Source: CAIVVT01 sp963838205
Lineage (GTDB): Bacteria; Acidobacteriota; Terriglobia; Bryobacterales; Bryobacteraceae
Assembly: GCA_963838205.1 (NCBI GenBank)
Contig: CAWIQF010000003.1
Coordinates: 1-64,000, forward strand
Direction of reading: 5' to 3'
DNA: 64,000 nt
The position numbers and the translations under genes were made by a program. The notes beneath the pieces are model-generated. The model was not told the DNA's origin and did no database searches. It saw only the letters and a program-made list of their open reading frames with translations. Positions 27,645 to 36,348 of this stretch are shown in pieces; within the stretch, counting starts at the first letter, position 1; each line of letters opens with the position of its first letter.

Positions 27645-27945
27645 GTCGCTTGCTTGCCTAACCGATGAACCACCGCCGGGGACGGCATGAGGGGAGTCTT
27701 AGGACTGCGGCGGTATTGATCTCGTAAGCTCGACGAGTCATTGAGCGAGGTGGAAGTTGAAAGCGCGCCGGATCGGGGAGCGGATCAGGCCGGTGCCAGC
27801 TCTTCCAGACCAGCCCAGCCGAGTGAATTTTGTCGACGTTCTCCAGAACGGAGAGATTTCGCTGTCGCACGCACGATGGGCAGCGCAACCTGGAAACCGC
27901 GTGCAACCGCCAGACATGGCGCGACAGAAGAAAGGAACCACTACC
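27645..27945. other. 301-base gap between peptide genes 5 and 6
   Basis: Apart from the duplicated upstream cassette in its last third, no gene or clear regulatory site is visible here. Confidence 0.35.
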
Positions 27946-27952
27946 ATGAGCA
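27861..27952. repeat. Duplicated upstream cassette, copy ahead of peptide 6
   Basis: Second copy of the roughly 90-base segment at 27265-27355, beginning GCTGTCGCACGCACGATGGG and running through AAAGGAACCACTACC into the ATG of peptide 6. Confidence 0.65.
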
Positions 27953-28059
27953 ATTTAGATCCCGAGATCAAGCCCGAGGGCGAAGTCACGGACGAACAGG
28001 CCGGCGAGGTGTCGGGCGGCGGCGGTGGCGGCACGCACGCTTTTGAATACGGCGGCTAA
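27946..28059 (+). CDS. Double-glycine leader peptide 6
   Basis: A 37-aa precursor: leader MSNLDPEIKPEGEVTDEQ then AGEVSGG, predicted core GGGGTHAFEYGG (12 aa). AAAGGA (27931-27936) lies nine bases before the ATG. Like peptide 2, the cleavage region is a run of Gly (six in a row), which leaves the exact cut open. It is the last peptide gene before the strong terminator at 28433-28470. Confidence 0.8.
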   Translation: MSNLDPEIKPEGEVTDEQAGEVSGGGGGGTHAFEYGG

Positions 28060-28432
28060 GCCGACGACGGTTGGATTAAATCCTGACCAGGGCGCAGTGC
28101 GCGGTGGCGCGGCGCCCAGGGTTTGCTCGTCAGGGAGGGGTACGCAAGGAGCGGAGGGGGATCTGGAGGCGGGAATTGTCTATGGCGTGACATGCGCTGT
28201 GCCATGCCACCTGCTCGCGGGGCCTGGCCGGATGGTTCTCGACTAATCAAATGACCGCCGACGGAGCCGGGGAGGACGGAGACCCGGCGGCAAGAGTGGC
28301 GGCAAGAGTGGCGGCAGATCGTAAAGGAGAAAACGGTCCTGGAGACCCTTAGAAGGCAGCCGGTTCTTCCGGCTGAGGAGGATCGAGGGCGGGGGCCGAA
28401 GTGGCAGGCGATCGAGCCGGCTAGAATTCTTC
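28060..28432. other. Tail of the peptide cassette without genes
   Basis: No coding frame with leader features or a ribosome site is visible. A short tandem GTGGCGGCAAGA motif lies at about 28290-28316. The region ends at the hairpin terminator, so it is probably a 3' untranslated part of the peptide transcript. Confidence 0.35.
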
Positions 28433-28470
28433 GGGGGGCGACTGGATCAAGTCGCCCCCCAATTGTTTTG
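28433..28470 (+). terminator. Rho-independent terminator closing the peptide cassette
   Basis: A perfect 11-base stem GGGGGGCGACT/AGTCGCCCCCC with a 6-base loop (28444-28449) is followed by AATTGTTTTG. This is the most convincing intrinsic terminator in the window and marks the 3' end of the peptide-gene transcript. Confidence 0.75.
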
Positions 28471-28652
28471 CATACTCGGGCTGAACGTGGCAACAGCCTA
28501 TACCGGATCTGGCCCGCGCACCCCAAACCGATTCGCTGGCTGAGTGTGAATCGACACAGTCCGGCCGTTGCGACGAGGGACGGGACGCGGCGCCGGATCC
28601 CGCCTGATGGACCCGCCGGTTCCCTGCTCCGACTGCTCCAGATCGCGTCTTT

Positions 28653-28696
28653 TTCCAGACGGGTTCCAGACGGGTCCCAGACAGGCTCCAGACAGA
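28653..28696. repeat. Short degenerate tandem repeat
   Basis: About four units of TTCCAGACGGG and variants (TCCCAGACAGGC, TCCAGACAGA) in noncoding DNA between the terminator and tetR. The rest of 28471-28975 shows no supportable gene. Confidence 0.5.
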
Positions 28697-28975
28697 TTCC
28701 CCTCCCGACAGCCTGGTTCTGCCGACGGCCGGTGGCGCCCGCGCCGGGGACTTCCTGGCCCCGGTATCTCACGAGTGTGCCGCGGGTTACAACGCCAGCG
28801 GCGGGCCGTCGGGAGGGCTGGCCAAATGCGCGAGTGCCGCATTGCCGGACATCGATTTAATGCGCTTTCAGCGGGGATTGATCGCGCTTTCGGCGGCTCG
28901 AGAGCGAGCGTTTCTGCCCGAGACGGTCGCGGCGCGGGAATCTGCATCCCTCCGGACTGAATCATCATCCAGTAA

Positions 28976-28993
28976 AATGACTGAGTAGTCATT
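28976..28993. promoter_or_regulatory. Palindromic operator at the tetR promoter
   Basis: AATGACT-GAGT-AGTCATT, a perfect 7-base inverted repeat with a 4-base centre, 20 bases before the tetR start and overlapping a TAAAAT that may be the -10. It is probably the autoregulatory site of the TetR protein. Closely related palindromes occur at 54621 and 54681. Confidence 0.6.
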
Positions 28994-29013
28994 CCCTTCC
29001 TGACGAGACCCCA

Positions 29014-29619
29014 TTGTCCAAAACTAAGCAAGCAGTTGTGACCGAATTCCGCTGCACCGAGATCCTCGATGCCGCCCGCAAAGTCTTTGCCGAAAAAGGG
29101 TTTAGCGAGACGACGATGGATCAGGTGGCCGAGTGCGCGGGGATTGCGAAGGGCACCCTGTACTTGTACTTCCGGTCCAAACGGGACATTTACATGGCCG
29201 CGCTGATGGAGGGGATCCGGTCGTTGAACAACGACTCGCGGCGCAAGGTCGAGGCTGCGGCAGGCGTCCGCGAGAAGCTGTGCGCGTTCATCGAGACACG
29301 GGTCGGGTACTTCGAGCAGCACCGCGATTTCTTCCTGATTTACCACTCGGAGGTCGGCAACCTGCGGTTTCCGCAGGCCAGCCATGATGGCCAGCTGAGC
29401 GAGCTGTATCTGGAGCAGGCTCAAATGTTGGAGGAAGTCTTGAAGAAGGCTGCCGCCGCGGGAGAGATCCGCGAATTGCGGCCCGATTCGACGGCCTTCA
29501 CGGTGTGCGACATGACGCGCGGGGTGATTGTGCAGCGGCTGCTGGGCTGGTCGCGGGCGGAACTGAATGACGATATCCAACACCTGATCGGGCTGATCTG
29601 GAGAGGAATTGCCGCATGA
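29014..29619 (+). CDS. TetR/AcrR family transcriptional regulator
   Basis: A 201-aa repressor with an N-terminal TetR helix-turn-helix (about 12-58: ILDAARKVFAEKGFSETTMDQVAECAGIAKGTLYLYF broken here into its usual segments, ending YLYFRSKRD) and an all-helical ligand domain. It is the first gene of an efflux operon and overlaps the outer-membrane-channel gene by four bases, so it likely represses that pump and is relieved by its substrate. The start is TTG 29014; a GTG at 29038 is possible. The operator at 28976-28993 overlaps the promoter region. Confidence 0.9.
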   Translation: MSKTKQAVVTEFRCTEILDAARKVFAEKGFSETTMDQVAECAGIAKGTLYLYFRSKRDIYMAALMEGIRSLNNDSRRKVEAAAGVREKLCAFIETRVGYFEQHRDFFLIYHSEVGNLRFPQASHDGQLSELYLEQAQMLEEVLKKAAAAGEIRELRPDSTAFTVCDMTRGVIVQRLLGWSRAELNDDIQHLIGLIWRGIAA

Positions 29620-31097
29620 GAGCATTTATACTGGCGGCGCTGGGGACGGCGCTGGCATTGGTCAATGGAGGGCCGGTGAGCGCCCAGTCCGGGGCCGAGG
29701 GCGGAGCGCAGTCGATGGCGGTGCCCGGTACGCCGCGCCCGGCGGGTACGTATTCGATGGAAGGTCAGGGACAATACCTGGGCGGCGTGACCGCGGGGCA
29801 GGCGACATCGGAAGAGCTGGCGCTGTCCCTGGAAGATGCGATTCAGCGCGGCCTCAAGAACAACCTCGGCGCGCTGCTCAGCGACCAGGGCCGGCGCCAC
29901 AGCCAGGCCGCGCGGATGCGGTCGCTGGCCGATCTGCTGCCGAATGTCACGGTCCGGAGTGGGGAAACCGACATGCAGGAGAACCTGGCGGCGCTGGGAT
30001 TCAGCGGCTTTCCAGGCATCCCGCAGATCCTCGGCCCATTCGCCGTGTTCGACGTGCGCGGCTACGTGACGCAGCGGGTGCTGGACCTCAGCGCGATCCG
30101 CAGTATGCAGGCCGACCGCCAGGGTGTCCTGGCCACCGAGCAGAGCTACCAGAACAGCCGCGACATGGTGGCGCTGGTGGCCGGCGGACTGTATCTGCAG
30201 ACGGTGGCGGGGGAGAGCCGGGTGGAGTCGGCGCGCGCCCAGGTGAAGACGGCGCAGGCGGTCTACGACCAGGCGCTGGATTACAAGCAATCGGGCCTGA
30301 TCCCGGCCATCGACGTGCTGCGCGCCCAGGTGCAGCTCGAGGCCGAGCGGCAGCGGTTGATCGCCGCGGAAAACGACTTTGAGAAGATGAAGCTGAGCCT
30401 GGCGCAGGCCATCGGGTTGCCGCTGACGCAGCGCTACAGGCTGACCGACAGCCTCTCGTCCGAATCGCTGCCGCCGTTCACGGTGGAGCAGGCGATTGAA
30501 AAATCTTACGAAAACCGTTCCGACTACCGCGGCGCTCAGGCGCTGGTGAAGGCGGCCGAATTCGCGCGTCGTGCGGCGGTGGCGGAGCGCTACCCGTCGG
30601 TCGGCGCCAGTTTCGACTACGGACTGCTCGGACAGAGCGTCGTGCAGAATCACGGAACGTTCACGGCGGCGATCGGCGTGACCATTCCCGTGTTCGAGGG
30701 CGGGCGCATCGACGGCAAAGTTCTGGAAGCCGATGCGACGTTGAAACAACGCACGGCCGAGCGGGATGCGCTGCGCAGCCGGATCGAGTTCGAAGTGCGG
30801 TCGGTGTTCCTCGACCTGAAGTCCTCGCTGGATCAGGTGAACCTGGCGCGGAACGCCCTGAAGCTGGCTGAAACACAGGTGGCGCAATCGCAGGACCGGT
30901 TCGCAGCCGGAGTGGCCAACAACCTGGAAGTGGTCCAGGCGCAGCAGGCGCTGGCCGTCGCCAGCGACAACTACATTTCCAGCCTGTTCGCTTACAACCT
31001 GGCGAAGGGCACGCTGGCGCGGGCGGCAGGCGCGGCCGAGAAACTGTTCCGCGTCTTTGTCCTGGGCGGCGCGGGAGCGGCGACCCTCGAGCGGTGA
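29616..31097 (+). CDS. TolC-family outer membrane efflux channel
   Basis: A 493-aa exported protein with a signal peptide (about 1-24) and two internally homologous outer-membrane-efflux (OEP) repeats of long coiled-coil helices (about 70-265 and 285-470). It forms the trimeric outer-membrane exit duct of tripartite pumps. It lies between tetR and the EmrA-like adaptor, in an operon order typical of TetR-TolC-EmrA-EmrB drug exporters. A 40-residue Gly/Ser-rich insert follows the signal sequence. Confidence 0.88.
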   Translation: MRAFILAALGTALALVNGGPVSAQSGAEGGAQSMAVPGTPRPAGTYSMEGQGQYLGGVTAGQATSEELALSLEDAIQRGLKNNLGALLSDQGRRHSQAARMRSLADLLPNVTVRSGETDMQENLAALGFSGFPGIPQILGPFAVFDVRGYVTQRVLDLSAIRSMQADRQGVLATEQSYQNSRDMVALVAGGLYLQTVAGESRVESARAQVKTAQAVYDQALDYKQSGLIPAIDVLRAQVQLEAERQRLIAAENDFEKMKLSLAQAIGLPLTQRYRLTDSLSSESLPPFTVEQAIEKSYENRSDYRGAQALVKAAEFARRAAVAERYPSVGASFDYGLLGQSVVQNHGTFTAAIGVTIPVFEGGRIDGKVLEADATLKQRTAERDALRSRIEFEVRSVFLDLKSSLDQVNLARNALKLAETQVAQSQDRFAAGVANNLEVVQAQQALAVASDNYISSLFAYNLAKGTLARAAGAAEKLFRVFVLGGAGAATLER

Positions 31098-31128
31098 AGA
31101 GAGATTTGAAAAAGCGGAGCGAAGAGAT

Positions 31129-32400
31129 ATGAGCGAGGCGGTTGATCTCCAAAACGGCGATTTGGCGGACCGGACGGCAGGCGAACCCGAAGCGCCGCCG
31201 CCCTCGCGCCTGCGCACGATTCTGATCGTGGTGGTGTTGCTGGCGCTGGTGGGCGGGTTTTTCGCCTGGCGCTATTACTCGGTGCGCGAGACCACCGACG
31301 ACGCGCAGATCGACGGACATGTGAGTCCGGTGGCGGCGCGCGTGGGGGGAACCGTGATTGACATCGCGGTGCAGGATAACCAGTACGTGGAAGCGGGCGC
31401 CGTGCTGGTGCAACTCGATCCCAAGGATTATCAGGTGGCGGTGGAGCGGGCGCGCGCCGACCTGGAGGAGGCCGAAGCGACGCTGGCCGGAAGCCAGACC
31501 GACGTGCCGATTACGACCACCAACACGGCCACGCGTCTGACCGAATCGAGCGCCGGCGTGGGCGTGGCGCAGGCCTCCATGACGACGACGGACCGGACGG
31601 TCGCGATGGCCCGGGCCGGGCTCGAATCCGCGCGCGCGACAGTGCTGCAGGTTCAGGCCAACTACGATAAGGCGGCGAAGGACGTCGAGCGATTCCGGCC
31701 GCTGGTGGCGAAGGAAGAGATTTCAAGGCAGCAGTTCGACGCGGCCGTGGCGCAGGCCGACGCGCTGAAGGCGGGCCTGGCCGCGGTGCAGGCGCAGGTC
31801 AGCCAGGCCGAGGCGAATGTGCGGACGCAGGAGAGCGCATTGAACCGCGACCGGGAGATCGTAAAGGAAGCCCAGGCCACCGAGGATCGGGCGCGCACGG
31901 GTCCGCAACAGGTGGCCGTGACGAAGGCGCACGCCGCCTCGGCCGCGGCGCGCGTGGAACAGTTCAAGGCCCAACTGCAGCAGGCCGAACTGAACCTGGG
32001 CTACACCACGGTGAGGGCGCCGGTGGCGGGGATGGTCAGCAATCGCACGGTGGAACTGGGCCAGATCGTGGGGCCGGCGCAACCGCTGGTGGCCGTGATT
32101 CCGACCGAAGATATCTGGGTGACCGCGAACTTCAAAGAGACGCAATTGCGTTCCATGAAGCCCGGGCAGAAAGCGGGCATTCTGGTGGACGTCAACGGGC
32201 GTGAATATGAGGGGCGCGTGGACAGCATCGCCGGAGCCACGGGCGCGCGTTTCAGCCTGCTGCCGCCGGAAAATGCGACCGGCAACTACGTCAAGGTCGT
32301 GCAGCGCCTGCCGGTGAAGATCGTTCTCAATGCGGGGCAGGACAAAGAGCACCGGCTGAGGCCGGGCATGTCGGTCGAAGCGACCGTGTTCACGAAGTAG
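31129..32400 (+). CDS. emrA: EmrA-like HlyD family membrane fusion protein
   Basis: A 423-aa periplasmic adaptor. It has a cytoplasmic tail (1-24), one membrane helix (about 27-47), the family motif TTDDAQIDGHVSPVAARVGG, a long coiled coil (about 95-285), a second lipoyl half (YTTVRAPVAGMVSNRTVELGQ) and a beta-barrel. It couples the EmrB-like transporter to the TolC channel. ATG 31129 was chosen within a frame open from 31057 because of its position next to the cytoplasmic tail; AGCGAAGAGAT provides a modest ribosome site. Confidence 0.88.
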   Translation: MSEAVDLQNGDLADRTAGEPEAPPPSRLRTILIVVVLLALVGGFFAWRYYSVRETTDDAQIDGHVSPVAARVGGTVIDIAVQDNQYVEAGAVLVQLDPKDYQVAVERARADLEEAEATLAGSQTDVPITTTNTATRLTESSAGVGVAQASMTTTDRTVAMARAGLESARATVLQVQANYDKAAKDVERFRPLVAKEEISRQQFDAAVAQADALKAGLAAVQAQVSQAEANVRTQESALNRDREIVKEAQATEDRARTGPQQVAVTKAHAASAAARVEQFKAQLQQAELNLGYTTVRAPVAGMVSNRTVELGQIVGPAQPLVAVIPTEDIWVTANFKETQLRSMKPGQKAGILVDVNGREYEGRVDSIAGATGARFSLLPPENATGNYVKVVQRLPVKIVLNAGQDKEHRLRPGMSVEATVFTK

Positions 32401-32424
32401 CCGCAGCTGGACAGGAGCGCCGTC

Positions 32425-33043
32425 ATGTATCGTGTGCTGACAATTTCGCGGGAGTACGGGAGCGCGGGCATAAACACGGCCCGCATGATCGCCAATCAGC
32501 TGGGCTGGAAACTGCTGGACTCGGAGCTGATCGACACGATCGTCGAGCAGGCGAATGTCGATCCGAAAGTGGCCCAGCGGTTCGATGAGCGCGTCGATCC
32601 GTGGCTGCATCGCATCAGCCGCAAGGCGCTGTGGCACGGAGCGTTTGAAGGAGTGGGCGCGCTAGACGAGACTGCGGTGTTTGACGCGCACACGATGGCC
32701 ATTCTCACCCGGCGCATCATCATCGAGGCCGCGGAAATTGGGGACTGCATCGTGGTCGGACGCGGCGCACAGTGCCTGCTGGCGGGCCGCGCGGGCACGT
32801 TCCACGTGTTTGTATATGCGCCGCGCGCACTGCGGATGGAACACCTGCGTAAGCGGCTGCCGGACGCCGAGAACTGCGAGCATGCGATGGACGCGGTAGA
32901 CCGCCGGCGGGCGGAGTACATCCGGCTGAACTATAACCGCAACATGTACGACCCGCAGACTCTACGACCTGATGGTGAACACGCGCATCGGAGTCGAAGC
33001 GGCGGTGCGGCTCATGCTGTTCGCGATGGGCCGCGGAGAATAA
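32425..33043 (+). pseudogene. Cytidylate-kinase-like protein with a single-base frameshift
   Basis: The gene encodes a cytidylate-kinase-like (Cytidylate_kin2) protein of about 206 aa, from MYRVLTISREYGSAGINTA to LMLFAMGRGE. The frame breaks near 32955-32960. Up to NRNMYDP the first frame is sound; the expected continuation RLYDLMVNTRIGVEAAV reads on in another frame to the TAA at 33041-33043. One extra base in CCGCAGACTC explains the break. The first frame's extension to 33555 is spurious and overlaps the emrB gene. It lies inside the efflux operon, 24 bases after emrA and 3 before emrB. It may be a real pseudogene or a sequencing error. Confidence 0.75.
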
Positions 33044-33046
33044 CGA

Positions 33047-34624
33047 GTGAGCGCAGACACCGCCTCGCAGGCCCATCAACCGCTGGTGAACCCATGGATC
33101 GTCGCCATGGCGGTCATGCTCAGCACGTTCATGGAAGTGCTGGACACGACCGTGGTGAACGTGTCGCTGCCGCACATTGCGGGCAGCGTTTCGGCGACGG
33201 TGGACGAGGCGACGTGGGTGCTGACCTCGTACCTGGTCGCGAACGCGATCATCCTGCCGATGGCGGGCTGGCTGGCGCGGCAGTTCGGGCGCAAGCGGCT
33301 GTTGCTCGCTTCGACTATCGGGTTCACGCTCGCCTCGGCACTATGCGGCTTTGCGCCCAACCTGCCGACGTTGATCGTATTCCGCATCCTGCAGGGACTC
33401 TGCGGCGGCGCGCTGCAACCGTTGTCGCAGGCCATTCTGCTCGAGTCCTTCAAACCCGAGGATCGCGGCAAAGCGATGGGTTTCTGGGGCCTCGGCATCG
33501 TGGTCGCGCCGGTGCTCGGGCCAGTACTCGGCGGCTGGCTGACCGACAGTTATAGCTGGCGCTGGGTGTTTTACATCAACATCCCGATCGGCATCCTGTC
33601 GGTGATCATGGCGCAGCTCTACGTCTTCGACCCGCCGTACATGAAGCGCCGCGCGGGCGGTGGGATCGATGCCTGGGGCATCGGCATGCTCGCAGTGGGG
33701 ATCGGCGCGCTGCAGATCATGCTCGACAAGGGCCAGCAGGACGATTGGTTCGAATCGCATTTCATCGTCTGGCTGGCGGTGCTCACGATCGTCGGGCTGA
33801 GCGCATTCATCATCCGCGAACTGCGCATCGAGCACCCGATCGTGAACCTGCGAGTCTTCAAGGAACGGACCTACGCCACGGGCGTTTTCCTGATGACCGT
33901 GCTGGGCTTCGTGCTGTACGGCAGCCTGGTGCTGCTGCCCATCTGGCTGCAGACGCTGTTGGGTTACCCGTCGTTGCAGGCGGGCATCGCGCTGGCGCCG
34001 CGCGGCCTCGGCTCCATGCTCGCCATGCCGTTCGTGGGCGCATTCATCGGGCGCTTCGACGCCCGCAAGTTCCTCGCGACGGGACTGTTCTTAGGATCGT
34101 TGACGCTGTGGCGCTTCTCTCAATTGAACGCCGATGTCGGCTACTGGGACCTGTTCTGGCCGCAGTTCGTCCAGGGCATGGCGCTGGCGATGCTCTTCGT
34201 TCCGCTGTCCACGATCTCGATGAACCGCATCTCGAAAGAGAACATGGGCAATGCGACCAGCCTGTTCAACCTGTTGCGCAATATCGGCGGCAGCATGGGC
34301 ATCGCCGGCGTCGCCACCATGTTTGCGCGGCGGCAGCAGACGTTTACGAACACGCTGAGCGCCCACGTGACGCCATATAGCGCGGGGACGCAGCGCATTT
34401 CGCATGGGTTGCAATCGATGTTCGGAGCCCAGGGCGCGGATCCTGCGACGGCCTATCACAAGGCCTACGTCGGACTGTTCGGCATGGTCGAACGGCAGGC
34501 CGTGATGCTGGCATTCATCGACGTGTTCCAACTTCTGGCGGTGATGTTCCTGGCGATCATCCCGCTGATCCTGATCATGAAGCGGCCGGGCAAGGGCGGC
34601 CCGGGTGACGTCTCGGCCCACTAA
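33047..34624 (+). CDS. emrB: EmrB-like DHA2 family multidrug MFS transporter
   Basis: A 525-aa major-facilitator transporter with 14 predicted membrane helices, the DHA2 hallmark. The N-terminus shows DTTVVNVSLPHIAGS, the loop 2-3 motif GRKRLLLAS, and motif C in helix 5 is GIVVAPVLGPVLGGWL. It exports hydrophobic drugs by proton antiport through EmrA and TolC. The GTG start at 33047 follows the preceding stop by three bases. The 3' end overlaps folK by four bases in convergent orientation. Confidence 0.92.
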   Translation: MSADTASQAHQPLVNPWIVAMAVMLSTFMEVLDTTVVNVSLPHIAGSVSATVDEATWVLTSYLVANAIILPMAGWLARQFGRKRLLLASTIGFTLASALCGFAPNLPTLIVFRILQGLCGGALQPLSQAILLESFKPEDRGKAMGFWGLGIVVAPVLGPVLGGWLTDSYSWRWVFYINIPIGILSVIMAQLYVFDPPYMKRRAGGGIDAWGIGMLAVGIGALQIMLDKGQQDDWFESHFIVWLAVLTIVGLSAFIIRELRIEHPIVNLRVFKERTYATGVFLMTVLGFVLYGSLVLLPIWLQTLLGYPSLQAGIALAPRGLGSMLAMPFVGAFIGRFDARKFLATGLFLGSLTLWRFSQLNADVGYWDLFWPQFVQGMALAMLFVPLSTISMNRISKENMGNATSLFNLLRNIGGSMGIAGVATMFARRQQTFTNTLSAHVTPYSAGTQRISHGLQSMFGAQGADPATAYHKAYVGLFGMVERQAVMLAFIDVFQLLAVMFLAIIPLILIMKRPGKGGPGDVSAH

Positions 34625-35178
34625 GCAAGCGCGGCGGCCCACTCCGGACCGCGTTCGCGCCGCACGCCACCAGCGGCGCTGCGTTCCGCGCGCAATTCGG
34701 CGCGCAGTTCAAACATGGTCCTGCCAAGCAATGGGTGGCGCACTGCGGCGGCGATTTCGGCCAGAGGCTCCAGCACGAACAGCCGCTGGTGCAGGCGCGG
34801 ATGCGGAATCACGAGACCAGGCTCTTCGAGGACCAGGTCGTCCCACAGCAAAATGTCGATGTCGATCAGGCGCGGACCATTGCGCACGCTGCGCACGCGC
34901 CCCAGTCGCTCTTCAATCGCCAAGGCTATTTGAAGGAACTCGCCCGCGCTGAGCCCCGTCTCGACGCGGATCGCGGCGTTGAAGAACCAGTCCTGGTCGA
35001 GCACACCGACCGGCGCGGTGCGGTAGAGCGACGAGACCGCAACCAGGCGCGCGGGCGCCGAGGATGGCGCACCGGCAGGCGCATTCGCGCGCGCCGCGGT
35101 GAGGCATTTGACGGCGCGGCGCAGGTTCTCCTGCTTGTCGCCGAGGTTCGAGCCCAGACCTACGAGCACGTCAGCCAT
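34621..35178 (-). CDS. folK: Hydroxymethyldihydropterin pyrophosphokinase
   Basis: A 185-aa HPPK that transfers pyrophosphate from ATP to 6-hydroxymethyl-7,8-dihydropterin in folate synthesis. It shows the N-terminal GLGSNLGDKQENL, the loop ending SSLYRTAPVG, and the signature RNGPRLIDIDILLW with the metal-binding Asp residues. The start at 35178 (MADVLVGLGSN) overlaps folB by eight bases, so the two are coupled. The C-terminus has a short arginine/alanine-rich tail beyond the core domain. Confidence 0.93.
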   Translation of the reverse strand: MADVLVGLGSNLGDKQENLRRAVKCLTAARANAPAGAPSSAPARLVAVSSLYRTAPVGVLDQDWFFNAAIRVETGLSAGEFLQIALAIEERLGRVRSVRNGPRLIDIDILLWDDLVLEEPGLVIPHPRLHQRLFVLEPLAEIAAAVRHPLLGRTMFELRAELRAERSAAGGVRRERGPEWAAALA

Positions 35179-35536
35179 GGCGCTGGCGCACAATCTCCAC
35201 CGCCGCCGCTCCGACGCCGCGATGGCGCAGGGCCGCGGGCTTCTTCAACAGGATGCGCACGCTCATGACCGGGAACCGTTCGAGGATCCGCGCGGCCATC
35301 GCTTCCACGAGCGTTTCAATGAGCACATACTCCTTTTCGCCGGCCAGCGCTTGCAGCAGATCGAGAATCTGCGAGTAGTCGATGGTCGCCGCGATATCGC
35401 CCGACGCGGCCGCCGGACGGATATCGGTTGCGACCGTGACGTCGGCCAGAAGCTGTTGCGGATTCCGGCGCTCCTCCGCGCTGACGCCGATGCGGCATTC
35501 GAGCGCCACGTCGAGCAGATGAATGCGGTCGTTCAT
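35171..35536 (-). CDS. folB: Dihydroneopterin aldolase
   Basis: A 121-aa FolB that cleaves dihydroneopterin to hydroxymethyldihydropterin and glycolaldehyde. It begins MNDRIHLLDVALECRIGVSAEE with the conserved Glu of the family (GVSAEER in place of the usual G-x-x-x-E-R), and has the central TIDYSQI and LIETLVEAMAARIL. The start 35536 overlaps the folP stop by ATGA. The middle gene of folP-folB-folK; longer upstream frame belongs to folP's shadow. Confidence 0.92.
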   Translation of the reverse strand: MNDRIHLLDVALECRIGVSAEERRNPQQLLADVTVATDIRPAAASGDIAATIDYSQILDLLQALAGEKEYVLIETLVEAMAARILERFPVMSVRILLKKPAALRHRGVGAAAVEIVRQRHG

Positions 35537-36348
35537 GCGTCCCTCATCGCGTCGGCCAGTTGCAGTGCGCGGCGGCATGGCAATACGTCGTGCACTCGCA
35601 CCACGCAAGCTCCCTTCATGGCCGCGATGACCACCGCGGCGAGCGTGCCCTCCAGGCGCCGGCTCGTGGCCTCCTGGCCTTGCAATGCGCCCAGAAACGA
35701 TTTGCGCGACGGTCCGACCAGCACGGGCAGGCCGAGAGAAGTGAATTCTTCGAGACGCCGCAAGAGCTCGAAATTGTGGGCCGCGGTTTTGCCGAAACCG
35801 ATGCCGGGATCGATGGCCAGATCCGCGATGCCCGCTTCACGCGCGGCTGCGGCGCGCTCGGCCAGGAACTCGCGCACCTCGGCCACGACGTCGTCATAGA
35901 CGGGTTCGAGTTGCATGTTCCGCGGCGTGCCGCGCATATGCATGATGACCGCGGCGGCGTTGTGGCGCGCCACGACGGCGATCATCTCCGGATTGCGTAA
36001 TCCGGTAATGTCGTTGACGATGCGCGCGCCCAGCCGCAGGCACGCGTCGGCCACCTCCGGCTTGGTCGTGTCGATCGACAGCGGCACGCGAGCGTCCGCG
36101 GCCAGCGCTCGCACCACCGGAAGGACACGCCGCAATTCCTCGTCCACGGGGACGGGCTCGGAACCGGGTCGGCTGCTCTCTCCACCGATGTCGACGATGT
36201 CGGCGCCGTCATCGATCAAAGTGCGGGCGCGCGCCAGCGCCTTTTGCGGTTCGAAGTAAGACCCGCCGTCGGAAAACGAGTCCGGCGTCACGTTGAGGAT
36301 GCCCATGACGAGCGTGCGGCGAACGCCGTTGAATAGAGAACCGCCCAC
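35533..36348 (-). CDS. folP: Dihydropteroate synthase
   Basis: A 271-aa DHPS that condenses hydroxymethyldihydropterin pyrophosphate with p-aminobenzoate; it is the target of sulfonamides. Motifs: MGILNVTPDSFSDGG, DIGGESSRPGS, SIDTTKPEVA, GLRNPEMI and DPGIGFGK, then LVGPSRKSFLG. The start is not certain: GTG 36348 gives the usual 14 residues before MGILNVTP, while the open frame reaches 36447. It is the first gene of the folate operon. Confidence 0.93.
   Translation of the reverse strand: MGGSLFNGVRRTLVMGILNVTPDSFSDGGSYFEPQKALARARTLIDDGADIVDIGGESSRPGSEPVPVDEELRRVLPVVRALAADARVPLSIDTTKPEVADACLRLGARIVNDITGLRNPEMIAVVARHNAAAVIMHMRGTPRNMQLEPVYDDVVAEVREFLAERAAAAREAGIADLAIDPGIGFGKTAAHNFELLRRLEEFTSLGLPVLVGPSRKSFLGALQGQEATSRRLEGTLAAVVIAAMKGACVVRVHDVLPCRRALQLADAMRDA

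Noticed and set aside
32962..33555. Extension of the cytidylate-kinase frame to 33555
   Set aside because: It is out of frame with the family and overlaps most of the start of emrB; the true frame resumes elsewhere and stops at 33043.
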